In this document: piece after piece, positions 1 through 5,218 of the stretch
Position numbering within the stretch: position 1 is the stretch's first letter
Layout: each line of letters starts with the position of its first letter
Origin: Planctomycetota bacterium
GTDB lineage: Bacteria > Planctomycetota > Phycisphaerae > Sedimentisphaerales > Anaerobacaceae
NCBI GenBank assembly: GCA_023135255.1
Contig: JAGLTN010000107.1
Coordinates: 1-5,218, forward strand
DNA: 5,218 bases
Direction of reading: 5' to 3'
Position numbers and translations under genes: made by a program
Notes under the pieces: generated by a model
Seen by the model: only the letters and a program-made list of their open reading frames with translations
The model's database searches: none
Told to the model about the DNA's origin: nothing

Positions 1-238
1 CTACCAGATCAAAATCTATGCCAGGCAAATCGTCAATATGTTTAGAATAATATTTAGAAATATCAACGCCTGCTTCAGCCATAACTTCAACTGCCCTGCT
101 GCTTAAAGTTGCGGGGGCGACTCCGGCAGAAAATGCTTCTATCTCATCAGCTCGAAGATAAGCAGCCCATCCCTGAGCCATCTGACTTCTGCAGGAATTG
201 CCGGTACATAAGAACAGAACGTTTTTCTTTTCAGCCAT
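1..238 (-). CDS. arsC: Arsenate reductase, thioredoxin-coupled LMW-phosphatase type (ArsC), 3' part outside the window
   Basis: The first 79 codons are present and the gene runs off the left edge. The product starts MAEKKNVLFLCTGNSCRSQM and carries the CX5R phosphate-binding loop of the low-molecular-weight tyrosine phosphatase fold, with nucleophile Cys11, Cys16 inside the loop and Arg17. It continues with a typical 'FSAGV.P' strand, 'AVEVM.EAGVDIS' and 'SKHIDDLPGIDFDLV'. In this family (S. aureus/B. subtilis ArsC) the first Cys attacks arsenate and two later Cys residues relay the disulfide to thioredoxin. Those later residues lie beyond the edge, so the full catalytic triad cannot be confirmed. 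The cytosolic enzyme would make arsenite for the efflux protein encoded just upstream. The start is fixed by the family's short lead before the VLFLC strand. The upstream sequence has only a weak G-rich candidate site (complement of 246-252). A plain LMW tyrosine phosphatase is less likely because of the CTGNSCRSQMA loop. Confidence 0.93.
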   Translation of the reverse strand, partial: MAEKKNVLFLCTGNSCRSQMAQGWAAYLRADEIEAFSAGVAPATLSSRAVEVMAEAGVDISKYYSKHIDDLPGIDFDLV

Positions 239-299
239 TATCTATCGCCGCCAGTTAAATTTTCGCTTAAAATTTATTCATAATTTATTACCCATTGAA

Positions 300-305
300 A
301 TTATA
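300..305 (-). promoter_or_regulatory. Candidate -10 box for arsC
   Basis: The minus strand reads TATAAT exactly. A -35 at 16-18 bp spacing would fall at about 322-329, where the sequence (TGTGTT/GTGTGT) does not resemble TTGACA. The promoter would therefore be weak or activator-dependent. Transcription would start near position 293, giving a leader of about 55 nt. AT-rich DNA yields TATAAT by chance, so this is only a candidate. Confidence 0.4.
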
Positions 306-325
306 AAAGGAAAAAGAATAAAACA

Positions 326-341
326 CACGGAAATTTCTGTG
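326..341. promoter_or_regulatory. 16-bp imperfect palindrome, possible operator or weak terminator
   Basis: CACGGAAATTTCTGTG is self-complementary except for one pair (329/338, G opposite T). Three more A:T pairs follow further out (321-323 with 344-346). It covers the expected -35 position of the candidate arsC promoter, where a repressor would act. Alternatively, on the minus strand the hairpin is followed by TTTTATTCTTTTT, so it could be a weak terminator after the permease gene, but the stem is short and AT-rich. No regulator gene is present in the window to pair with it. Confidence 0.4.
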
Positions 342-363
342 GTTTTGTTTATTGGAGCAAATA

Positions 364-394
364 AGCGGGAAATGCTTTTTTAGAGGTACCCGCT
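364..394 (-). terminator. Possible hairpin just after the permease stop codon
   Basis: AGCGGG at the stop codon pairs with CCCGCT 19 nt further on, giving a 6-bp GC-rich stem. The tract after it (TTATTTG) is a poor U-run, so it is more likely an mRNA-end stabiliser or attenuator than a full intrinsic terminator. It may also be chance. Confidence 0.25.
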
Positions 395-1409
395 AATCCG
401 CGTGTTTTTTCTTTTTTGTAAACGCAAAAGCCAAAACAGCTAAAAATGCTATAGCAGAAATATGCTTAACAATATCAGGCAGCATCCAGCCTGATTTGCT
501 GATAATTTGAAAATCCATACCAGCAGCTATTCGGTCGAGCAGCAGCCCTGCCATCAAAGATGTAAATGCTACTGTCAACAAATACATAATTGCGGTTTTT
601 TTGCCCATAACTTTCCATATTGTTGCAAACGATGCGGCATTGGTGGCTGGGCCTGTCATTAAAAAGACCAAAGCTGCTCCGGGTGTCAGGCCTTTAAGTA
701 TCAATGCCGCTGCTACAGGAACCGAAGCTGTAGCACATACATATACCGGTATGCCGAGCATCATCATCACTACCATTGCGAAGATACCTGTCCCAAGCTT
801 TTCCGCAAAGTAACCATCCGGAACAACAGCAGAAATAAATGCTGCAACCAAAATACCCAACAGCATCGCTCTGCCGATATCAGCAGGCAGTGTAATAAAA
901 CCATATTTAAAACCTGCTTTAAATTTATTTTTTTTGCCTTCAGTGCTGGGATCGCAACACTGCTCGTGGCATTGAGGCACAGCTTGATCGTCTTCGGTTT
1001 CGACCATATCAACAAGACCGCCTCCGAATATACCAACGACAAAAGCGGCTAAAGGCCTGAAGATAGCGAACAATGGGCCTAACAAACTCAGCGTAACGAA
1101 TATGCTGTCTACGCCGGTCTGCGGTGTCGAAAGCAGAAATGAGATAACCGCTCCCTTGCTCGCGCCGTGTTTCCTAAGTGACATCGCAACGGGAATTACG
1201 CCGCAAGAGCACAACGGCAATGGTACACCAACCACCGAGGCTTTTACCAAAGAACCGAGCGATCTTTTACCGAGGTGCTTTTCTACTGTTTGCTGAGAAA
1301 TAAAAACACTTATCAGCCCTGCAACGAAGAAACCGAACAAAAGATAAGGGCTCATCTCTGCAATCGTTGCCCAGAAATCAACAAGCAGCATTTTTAAAAA
1401 GTCTGTCAT
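393..1409 (-). CDS. SO_0444-type metal(loid) efflux permease, ArsP_1/DUF318 family
   Basis: This 338-residue integral membrane protein has about eight hydrophobic segments (roughly 14-38, 55-79, 100-133, 177-199, 207-237, 244-262, 272-291, 312-331). Family hallmarks are PLPLCSCGVIPVAMSLRKHG at 63-82 (Cys67 and Cys69, a likely soft-metal site), STPQTGVDS at 94-102, VCATASVPVAA at 224-234 and TGPATNAASF at 252-261. The central loop holds CHEQCC at 147-152, a plausible cytosolic metal-sensing or delivery motif, and the tail is the basic KKKKHAD. This is the SO_0444 branch of the permease family that includes ArsP. Members are annotated as Cu/Zn efflux or as arsenite/organoarsenical permeases. 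Adjacency to arsC favours arsenic, but the substrate cannot be read from the sequence. The start is supported by GGAG six bases upstream. The gene begins 29 bp after the transglutaminase-like gene, so co-transcription is likely. Confidence 0.92.
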   Translation of the reverse strand: MTDFLKMLLVDFWATIAEMSPYLLFGFFVAGLISVFISQQTVEKHLGKRSLGSLVKASVVGVPLPLCSCGVIPVAMSLRKHGASKGAVISFLLSTPQTGVDSIFVTLSLLGPLFAIFRPLAAFVVGIFGGGLVDMVETEDDQAVPQCHEQCCDPSTEGKKNKFKAGFKYGFITLPADIGRAMLLGILVAAFISAVVPDGYFAEKLGTGIFAMVVMMMLGIPVYVCATASVPVAAALILKGLTPGAALVFLMTGPATNAASFATIWKVMGKKTAIMYLLTVAFTSLMAGLLLDRIAAGMDFQIISKSGWMLPDIVKHISAIAFLAVLAFAFTKKKKHAD

Positions 1410-1415
1410 AAAGAA

Positions 1416-1419
1416 CTCC
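1416..1419 (-). promoter_or_regulatory. Shine-Dalgarno site of the permease gene
   Basis: GGAG lies six bases before the ATG, inside the 29-bp gap after the preceding stop codon. It fixes the permease start and indicates independent translation initiation on a shared transcript. Confidence 0.7.
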
Positions 1420-1438
1420 AGTCTAAAAACTATAGGAA

Positions 1439-3175
1439 CTACTCAACATCCTCAATGATTTTTAAACAGCCCTGCTCTTTGGTAATCGTAATTTTTTTTT
1501 CCAGATTTTTAGCTGATTCAAAATGATATTCGCAATCCGCTTTTAAAACCACAGCCCCATTGCGAGTAATTATTTCGATATTGGAATCACTTTTATTGTA
1601 TAGGATATCAGCTAACACAAAAGCTTTTTCCAAACCGTCTCCGGTTTTATAATTTATTACCTCATCGGGCGTTGCGAGCCTGCAGCTATCGTAAATCGAA
1701 TCGTTAGATAAGCTTTTCAACCAATTGTAAACCTGCTCATTGGACATATCTTTTGCCTGCTCGATACTTACCGGACATCTTTCAACAGAAGCTTTGACAA
1801 ATGGTGACCACTGACAGCTTTGCATATCCCGGTAAGCATAAAACGCAAGATCTACGGTGGTACTTTTATCCCTGATCGATCGCAAGTATTCGATTACCTG
1901 CTCTCTTTGGCCATCTGCCGGCAAATCTATTGCAGGGGTTTTTTTATATTGCTTTTCAGATGAAGGCAGCATTGGGTGTATCTGCATGAAATCAATCAAC
2001 TCAGCTATAAAATCATTTATAGGCTCAATAAAAGTCGAAAGATATTTTTTAATGGCAGGGATATCAGATTTATTTTTAACATCGAGATTTTCATATTTCA
2101 AAAACGCACAAAGCTGTCTGGCACATATTCTCTCTGGATGTTTATATATCAGCATATCCTCATCGGAAACTTCTTCGATAAGTTTTTCAAAAGTATCATC
2201 AGCTATACGGTAGTTGCTGCTGTGCTCGTATTCAAAGAGTATTTCAGCTTTTACAAATTTGTTGCCTCCACGACAATTCTCGCAGCAAAACTGAAAATAC
2301 TTATGATACTTATGGTAAGTGCGGAGAAAATTCGCAACTGTCAAGGTACTCATTTCAGCAGAGAGAAATTCGCCTAACTTGTCAGCAAAATAATTATAAG
2401 CCTTTTCATCTATGGTAGCATTACCATAAAGACAATGCGTATAGCCGGTGTTATGGGCGACGATCGTCACCTGTTCATTTCTAAGTGCACGCTGGGATTT
2501 GTTAGAGATAGCGGTGCCGTTAAACCACATACTCTTTGTCACTATCCTGCGATTATTGGTAACAAGACCGCCGTTGACGTCTATATAATTCTGGGAATGC
2601 AAAGGCGTCAGCATCATATAGATATCTTTCAAAGGCACACCGCAAACGACATACGCCGCAGCAGCATAAAGAGCTGCCAACGAAACGCATTCACCTGCTC
2701 CCTGGTCGTAACCGTCTTTAAGTTTAAAAGCATCCATCGCTTCAACGGTTTCTGTCTTCCAGTACGGTATAACGTCGCTGGTGTATTTATCCAGCCCAAA
2801 ATGTCGGCGAATATCAACATCATAATAATATTCATCGCCATGATAACCAAACAAAGCGTTACTATCTGCGACCTGCCGGGGCGAAATGTAATCTGCAAAC
2901 CTTGCCAACTCAACATCCTGTGTGGTAAGCCCCCACGTCTCCAGGTCGAGATTAAAGCCATACAACTCCATGACAAACTGTCTAAGGCGGATGAGTTTGC
3001 GATAGCTGCTTTTGCCCCGAAGCTTTTTGAAAGTATCACTTTCCCGCCACTTCCAGATAACCGGACTCATAATGTTTGCCAGTACCAAGGCATACATCAG
3101 TTCCGGAAAAACAAATATCTCCATATCAGAAAGAGTTATCGCTGAGCTGTATTTCTCTAACTGTTTCGGTTCCAT
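1439..3175 (-). CDS. Transglutaminase/papain-like fold protein of unknown function (578 aa)
   Basis: The family has no function known to me. The central part (about 158-250) looks like a transglutaminase-like cysteine-hydrolase core: GAGECVSLAALY with candidate nucleophile Cys163, then TPLHSQNYIDVNGG with His193, then TNNRRIVTK with Asn207/208 where the third catalytic residue (usually Asp, Asn in papain) would sit. MWFNGT follows at 216-221. The N-terminal 150 residues (PELMYALVLANIMSP; NALFGYHGDEYYYDVDIRRHFGLDKY) have the conserved-looking character of a defined domain. A CCENC cluster at 297-301 and a charged helical C-terminal half follow. No signal peptide or clear membrane helix is seen, so it is probably cytosolic. 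I have the impression that similar proteins occur in Bacteroidota, but cannot check this. The ATG follows a strong promoter but has no good ribosome site. A downstream Met18 start is possible but would cut the N-terminal domain. The permease gene follows after 29 bp. Confidence 0.85.
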   Translation of the reverse strand: MEPKQLEKYSSAITLSDMEIFVFPELMYALVLANIMSPVIWKWRESDTFKKLRGKSSYRKLIRLRQFVMELYGFNLDLETWGLTTQDVELARFADYISPRQVADSNALFGYHGDEYYYDVDIRRHFGLDKYTSDVIPYWKTETVEAMDAFKLKDGYDQGAGECVSLAALYAAAAYVVCGVPLKDIYMMLTPLHSQNYIDVNGGLVTNNRRIVTKSMWFNGTAISNKSQRALRNEQVTIVAHNTGYTHCLYGNATIDEKAYNYFADKLGEFLSAEMSTLTVANFLRTYHKYHKYFQFCCENCRGGNKFVKAEILFEYEHSSNYRIADDTFEKLIEEVSDEDMLIYKHPERICARQLCAFLKYENLDVKNKSDIPAIKKYLSTFIEPINDFIAELIDFMQIHPMLPSSEKQYKKTPAIDLPADGQREQVIEYLRSIRDKSTTVDLAFYAYRDMQSCQWSPFVKASVERCPVSIEQAKDMSNEQVYNWLKSLSNDSIYDSCRLATPDEVINYKTGDGLEKAFVLADILYNKSDSNIEIITRNGAVVLKADCEYHFESAKNLEKKITITKEQGCLKIIEDVE

Positions 3176-3187
3176 TTTAACAGATCG

Positions 3188-3238
3188 GTTCTTTCAGCTT
3201 AAAATAAAAATATTGTTCATTAATTTTCAGCTAAGAAC
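3188..3238 (-). promoter_or_regulatory. Inverted repeat in the leader of the transglutaminase-like gene
   Basis: GTTCTT (3233-3238, minus strand) is complementary to AAGAAC (3188-3193), and each is flanked by AGCT, so about 10 bp could pair around an AT-rich loop of roughly 30 nt. An 8-bp direct repeat (TTTCAGCT on the plus strand at 3192-3199 and 3225-3232) is part of the same arrangement. The proximal arm ends 12 nt before the ATG, so pairing could affect initiation. No known riboswitch was recognised. Confidence 0.3.
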
Positions 3239-3253
3239 AGCTGCTTTGAATCC

Positions 3254-3281
3254 ATTATAACCAACCCCGCTATTATGACAA
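3254..3281 (-). promoter_or_regulatory. Sigma-70-type promoter of the transglutaminase-like gene and downstream genes
   Basis: On the minus strand, TTGTCA (3276-3281, one mismatch to TTGACA) is followed by a 16-bp spacer and a perfect TATAAT (3254-3259). Transcription would start near 3247, giving a leader of about 72 nt. This is the best promoter in the window. It sits in the spacer after the zinc-ribbon gene, which argues that the transglutaminase-like gene, the permease and perhaps arsC form a separate transcription unit. Confidence 0.7.
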
Positions 3282-3343
3282 CCGTCTAATAATAAATTAA
3301 CAAAAGAGATGAATAATAAGTATAGATGAAGAATATTCCCCTA

Positions 3344-4894
3344 TTAATTTGTCCAGCCGAGGATTTCAGGTTCGATATCCAGCTTTATGTCGTCGTCTGT
3401 GTTTGCGATTCTATCTGGGCCTGGGCTGAATATTTTCTTGTTTTCGATGTCGATGATATATTCATCGCTATAAGCACGAGCCTTCAAGCTGAAATCCCGA
3501 TTTAGCCTTTTGTTTAAAACGATACCGAGCATGTCTTCATGTATTTGCAGTTTGGTGCGGATTTCGCGAATCTTCTCTACAGCCGGCAAACAGATAAGGG
3601 TTGTTAATGCCCCGATTGGATTATATAACATTTTGTACACAAATGGAATTTCTTCATTTTCATCAATTCTAACATTGCAGCTACTTGGCAAATTACAAGG
3701 CCAAACTGAAAGTTCTCCCTTTTGTTTGTCCTGCTCATTTGCATCACCAGAAAGCTTTATCTGCTTGATTATACAATTACGCATTAATCGACTGACAGAA
3801 TTACGTTTAATCATCCAATGACCTTTTACTTTGAATTCGTTTGGGTCATCAAGTGTCTCTCGATACATCATATATTCAAACAATAACGCATTTCTTAAAG
3901 ACAGCTGCTGCTTTGAGAAAGACGGAAACTCTGCTGCTAATCTCTCAAGCTGAGATGGAGTTGTTTTGCTATCATTAGCAATGAAATTAGCAGCTTTTAT
4001 ACAAACAGCATTACCGGCGATAAAAACCAGCTTATTTATCATAGTCCTGACGTTAACAGCTAATTTTCGTACAACTGAATTCAAAATAACAAGCTCATCT
4101 ATGGCCTGGTCGATATTGCCTTGTGCTGTTTGCAAATGTACATACAAGGAAAACAGATGGCATATCTTCCGCAAATTTCTTAAATAGGAAAGCTGGTCAT
4201 CATCAGATAGAGATATTGGTTTCTCCAAATCGGCAATTTGTTCAAAGCTATCAAGTTTTTTTATTACATCTCTGCCCTTTTGACCATTTTTCCACGCTGT
4301 TAATATCTGCTTCTGATAAGCCAAAAACAATTCTGTTTTTTCAGCTCTACCTATCTTTTTAACCTTTTTCGCCACGACTTTGATAGTATTAACATCCTCA
4401 GCAGTCAAGCCTATCAATGGTACACCGTTTTTTTCATAATAATCTTCCTCCGCTATACTCATCAAAATATCATAGCTTGGATTGCAACTTTCAGGAGCAT
4501 TTCTTAGATCAGCAACGGTATAATCAGATTCTATTGCAGGAGCATCCAAACTAAAAAGTGTAAAAAATACAGAAATGAATATAAGAGAAATTATGGACGC
4601 AATATCCCATCGCCAACCTTTTTTAGCATTACCTTTAACCAGAGCAATAATCGGCCTTGCAATTTCTATTGTGATTAAAAATAAAGATAAAAGAATTATT
4701 GTTTTAGTAGCACCAAATGCGGATGGAAGACAAAAAGCTACTATTGCTCCAAAAACACAAACGAAAAACTCTGTTTTGGGATATCTCTTTTTTCCTGCTT
4801 TGCGTTTTTCCTGTTTTTGTGTCAAATCATATCCGCAGTTGTCACATATAAGCATTGTTTCTGTAACTTCGCTTTTGCATTTAGGACATTTCAT
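3344..4894 (-). CDS. Zinc-ribbon membrane protein of unknown function (516 aa)
   Basis: I do not recognise the family. The N-terminus has a four-cysteine zinc ribbon, CPKC at 3-6 and CDNC at 17-20, followed by a Lys/Arg-rich linker (26-40). Three hydrophobic segments follow at about 42-60, 63-86 and 97-118. The region from about 120 onward would face the side opposite the last helix's entry, either periplasm or cytosol depending on topology. It is mostly helical and charged, with short hydrophobic stretches (about 285-305 and 427-438) and no catalytic motif I can name. The C-terminus (479-504) reads 'YIIDIENKKIFSPGPDRIAN' followed by TDDDIKLD. This resembles the calcium-binding end of type II secretion major pseudopilins (SxGPDG...GTxDDI), though the protein lacks a pseudopilin N-terminus. 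The start is supported by AGAAAGG nine bases upstream and by the Cys-ribbon beginning at residue 3. The gene ends in tandem TAA-TAG stops. The next gene has its own promoter. Confidence 0.85.
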   Translation of the reverse strand: MKCPKCKSEVTETMLICDNCGYDLTQKQEKRKAGKKRYPKTEFFVCVFGAIVAFCLPSAFGATKTIILLSLFLITIEIARPIIALVKGNAKKGWRWDIASIISLIFISVFFTLFSLDAPAIESDYTVADLRNAPESCNPSYDILMSIAEEDYYEKNGVPLIGLTAEDVNTIKVVAKKVKKIGRAEKTELFLAYQKQILTAWKNGQKGRDVIKKLDSFEQIADLEKPISLSDDDQLSYLRNLRKICHLFSLYVHLQTAQGNIDQAIDELVILNSVVRKLAVNVRTMINKLVFIAGNAVCIKAANFIANDSKTTPSQLERLAAEFPSFSKQQLSLRNALLFEYMMYRETLDDPNEFKVKGHWMIKRNSVSRLMRNCIIKQIKLSGDANEQDKQKGELSVWPCNLPSSCNVRIDENEEIPFVYKMLYNPIGALTTLICLPAVEKIREIRTKLQIHEDMLGIVLNKRLNRDFSLKARAYSDEYIIDIENKKIFSPGPDRIANTDDDIKLDIEPEILGWTN

Positions 4895-4903
4895 TAGCTT
4901 GGG

Positions 4904-4910
4904 CCTTTCT
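4904..4910 (-). promoter_or_regulatory. Shine-Dalgarno site of the zinc-ribbon gene
   Basis: AGAAAGG on the minus strand ends nine bases before the ATG. It supports the assigned start. Confidence 0.6.
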
Positions 4911-4973
4911 TTTGGGGATCATATTCCGCTATCGTTATTTCCATAAGCCCCCTTGCCAATTGCTAAAATAGGC

Positions 4974-4999
4974 TTTGCTCCAGTAGATTAGCAAATATA
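4974..4999 (-). promoter_or_regulatory. Candidate extended -10 with adjoining inverted repeat
   Basis: The minus strand reads TGTTATATT, an extended -10-like TGnTATATT with the box at 4994-4999. The -35 at 17-bp spacing (ATAATT) is poor. TTTGCT (4990-4995, minus strand) and AGCAAA (4974-4979) form a 6-bp inverted repeat around 10 bases, overlapping and following the box, where a repressor could sit. A promoter here would give the zinc-ribbon gene a leader of about 93 nt. Confidence 0.3.
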
Positions 5000-5032
5000 A
5001 CAGAGTTTAAAAAGAAAATTATCAGCTTTGTT

Positions 5033-5051
5033 ATTAGTAAAACTAATTATA
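5033..5051 (-). promoter_or_regulatory. TATAAT box fused to a perfect inverted repeat
   Basis: ATTAGT-AAA-ACTAAT (5033-5047) is a perfect 6-bp inverted repeat with a 3-base centre. It overlaps a perfect minus-strand TATAAT (5046-5051). The -35 region 16-18 bp upstream (TTTTCC/ATTTTC) is weak. The layout suits a promoter with an overlapping operator for the zinc-ribbon gene, but AT-rich chance matches are possible. Confidence 0.35.
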
Positions 5052-5085
5052 TGAAAGGTTTCGGCTGGGAAAATTGGGGGGAAAA

Positions 5086-5150
5086 GCTGGGATTTTTCTA
5101 CATGCGCGTATCCGCAAATTTCGCATATGCGTAAAACCCAACCCCTCAGC
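5086..5150 (-). terminator. Long imperfect hairpin followed by TTTT, possible terminator of a gene beyond the right edge
   Basis: On the minus strand GCTG...GGGTTTTAC...ATGCG can pair with CGCAT...GTA...AAAAATCCCAGC, about 18 base pairs with bulges around a loop of about 15 nt, and is followed by TTTTCCCCCC. It includes a perfect 10-bp palindrome, CGCATATGCG (5122-5131). The U-run is short, so termination would be weak. A repeat element or structured leader is an alternative. Confidence 0.35.
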
Positions 5151-5181
5151 CTATCTATACTGATCCCAATTGTATTTTACC

Positions 5182-5199
5182 ATTTATCCGCGGGTAAAT
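5182..5199. repeat. 18-bp imperfect palindrome
   Basis: ATTTATCCGCGGGTAAAT is self-complementary except at one pair (5187/5194, T opposite G). TTTACC/GGTAAA at 5177-5198 gives an alternative pairing. It has no U-run on either strand, so an operator-like DNA site is more likely than a terminator. The gene it might serve lies outside the window. Confidence 0.35.
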
Positions 5200-5218
5200 A
5201 ACTCAAAGATAAGAAGTT

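Larger units (their letters stand above)
239..392 (-). other. Spacer between permease and arsC with regulatory signals
   Basis: This 154-bp AT-rich spacer is longer than expected inside a tightly packed operon. Read in the direction of the genes it holds a possible hairpin straight after the permease stop, a 16-bp imperfect palindrome and a perfect TATAAT box, followed by about 60 bp of leader before arsC. No credible coding frame is seen. The open frame on the other strand is AT-rich, has no family features and overlaps the arsC start. The layout suggests that arsC can be transcribed or regulated separately from the permease. Confidence 0.6.
4895..5218. other. 324-bp non-coding region upstream of the zinc-ribbon gene
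   Basis: No convincing gene is present. Short frames at the right edge on the minus strand stop within 13 codons and could be the tail of a gene outside the window, but nothing identifies one. A 27-codon plus-strand frame at 5051-5134 lacks a ribosome site. The region instead holds inverted repeats at 4974-4995, 5033-5047, 5086-5150 and 5182-5199, and several AT-rich -10-like boxes, so it reads as a regulatory and termination region. Confidence 0.6.

Noticed and set aside
198..383. A 61-codon plus-strand frame across the arsC start and spacer.
   Set aside because: It overlaps arsC in antisense, has AT-rich spacer composition and no family features.
389..418. CCCGCT hairpin arm followed by T-rich sequence on the plus strand, considered as a plus-strand terminator.
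   Set aside because: The T-run is the complement of the Lys codons at the permease C-terminus, and no plus-strand gene leads into it.
770..1042. A 90-codon minus-strand frame inside the permease gene.
   Set aside because: It is an out-of-frame reading of the permease, whose own frame is clearly conserved across this stretch.
1857..2377. Two overlapping plus-strand open frames of 118 and 133 codons.
   Set aside because: They are antisense to the same gene, rich in Ile/Ser/Phe from reverse-complemented codons, and have no supporting start signals.
2435..3145. A 236-codon open frame on the plus strand.
   Set aside because: It lies entirely opposite the transglutaminase-like gene, whose frame carries the recognisable GEC, PLHSQN and MWFNGT motifs. 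The antisense translation shows no domain character.
3194..3220. An 8-codon upstream frame (MNNIFILS) in the leader of the transglutaminase-like gene.
   Set aside because: There is no ribosome site and no run of regulatory codons; AT-rich leaders produce such frames by chance.
3300..3343. AT-rich repeats (AGATGAA twice, GAATATTC) after the zinc-ribbon gene, considered as a terminator.
   Set aside because: No stem of useful length followed by a T-run could be drawn.
5051..5134. A 27-codon plus-strand frame starting ATGAAAGGTTTC.
   Set aside because: There is no ribosome site, and the sequence is better explained by the hairpin symmetry.

Overview
The window is a bacterial chromosomal segment in which every supported gene lies on the minus strand. 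It is moderately AT-rich, with AT-rich spacers and Shine-Dalgarno-like sites (GGAG, AAAGG) before two of the four genes. Nothing here fixes the taxon. The best guess is an anaerobic or sediment-type member of the Planctomycetota (Phycisphaerae-like) or a neighbouring phylum. This rests on a zinc-ribbon membrane protein with a pseudopilin-like 'SPGPD...T.DDDI' tail, a style I associate with planctomycetes, and it is inference only.

Layout in transcription order (right to left). 4895-5218 is a non-coding stretch with several inverted repeats, candidate promoter elements and a long hairpin. 3344-4894 encodes a 516-residue protein of unknown function with an N-terminal CxxC/CxxC zinc ribbon and three predicted membrane helices. 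3176-3343 is a spacer carrying the best promoter of the window (TTGTCA, 16 bp, TATAAT) and a leader with an inverted repeat. 1439-3175 encodes a 578-residue cysteine-protease/transglutaminase-like protein of unknown role. 393-1409 encodes a SO_0444-type permease of the ArsP_1 (DUF318) family with a Cys/His-rich cytosolic loop. 239-392 is a spacer with a perfect TATAAT box and a 16-bp imperfect palindrome. 1-238 is the 5' part of a thioredoxin-type arsenate reductase gene, arsC, cut by the window edge.

The permease and ArsC form a recognisable metal(loid)-resistance pair. ArsC would reduce arsenate to arsenite, and the permease would export arsenite, an organoarsenical or a soft metal such as Cu/Zn. 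The permease starts only 29 bp after the transglutaminase-like gene and has its own GGAG site, so it is probably transcribed from the promoter at 3254-3281. That makes the uncharacterised transglutaminase-like protein the apparent first gene of a resistance operon. The zinc-ribbon protein upstream is separated by that promoter and is probably an independent unit. No ArsR-type regulator, RNA gene, insertion sequence or CRISPR array is visible. The clearest candidates for something undescribed are the transglutaminase-like protein, its linkage to the permease, and the palindrome over the putative arsC -35 region.
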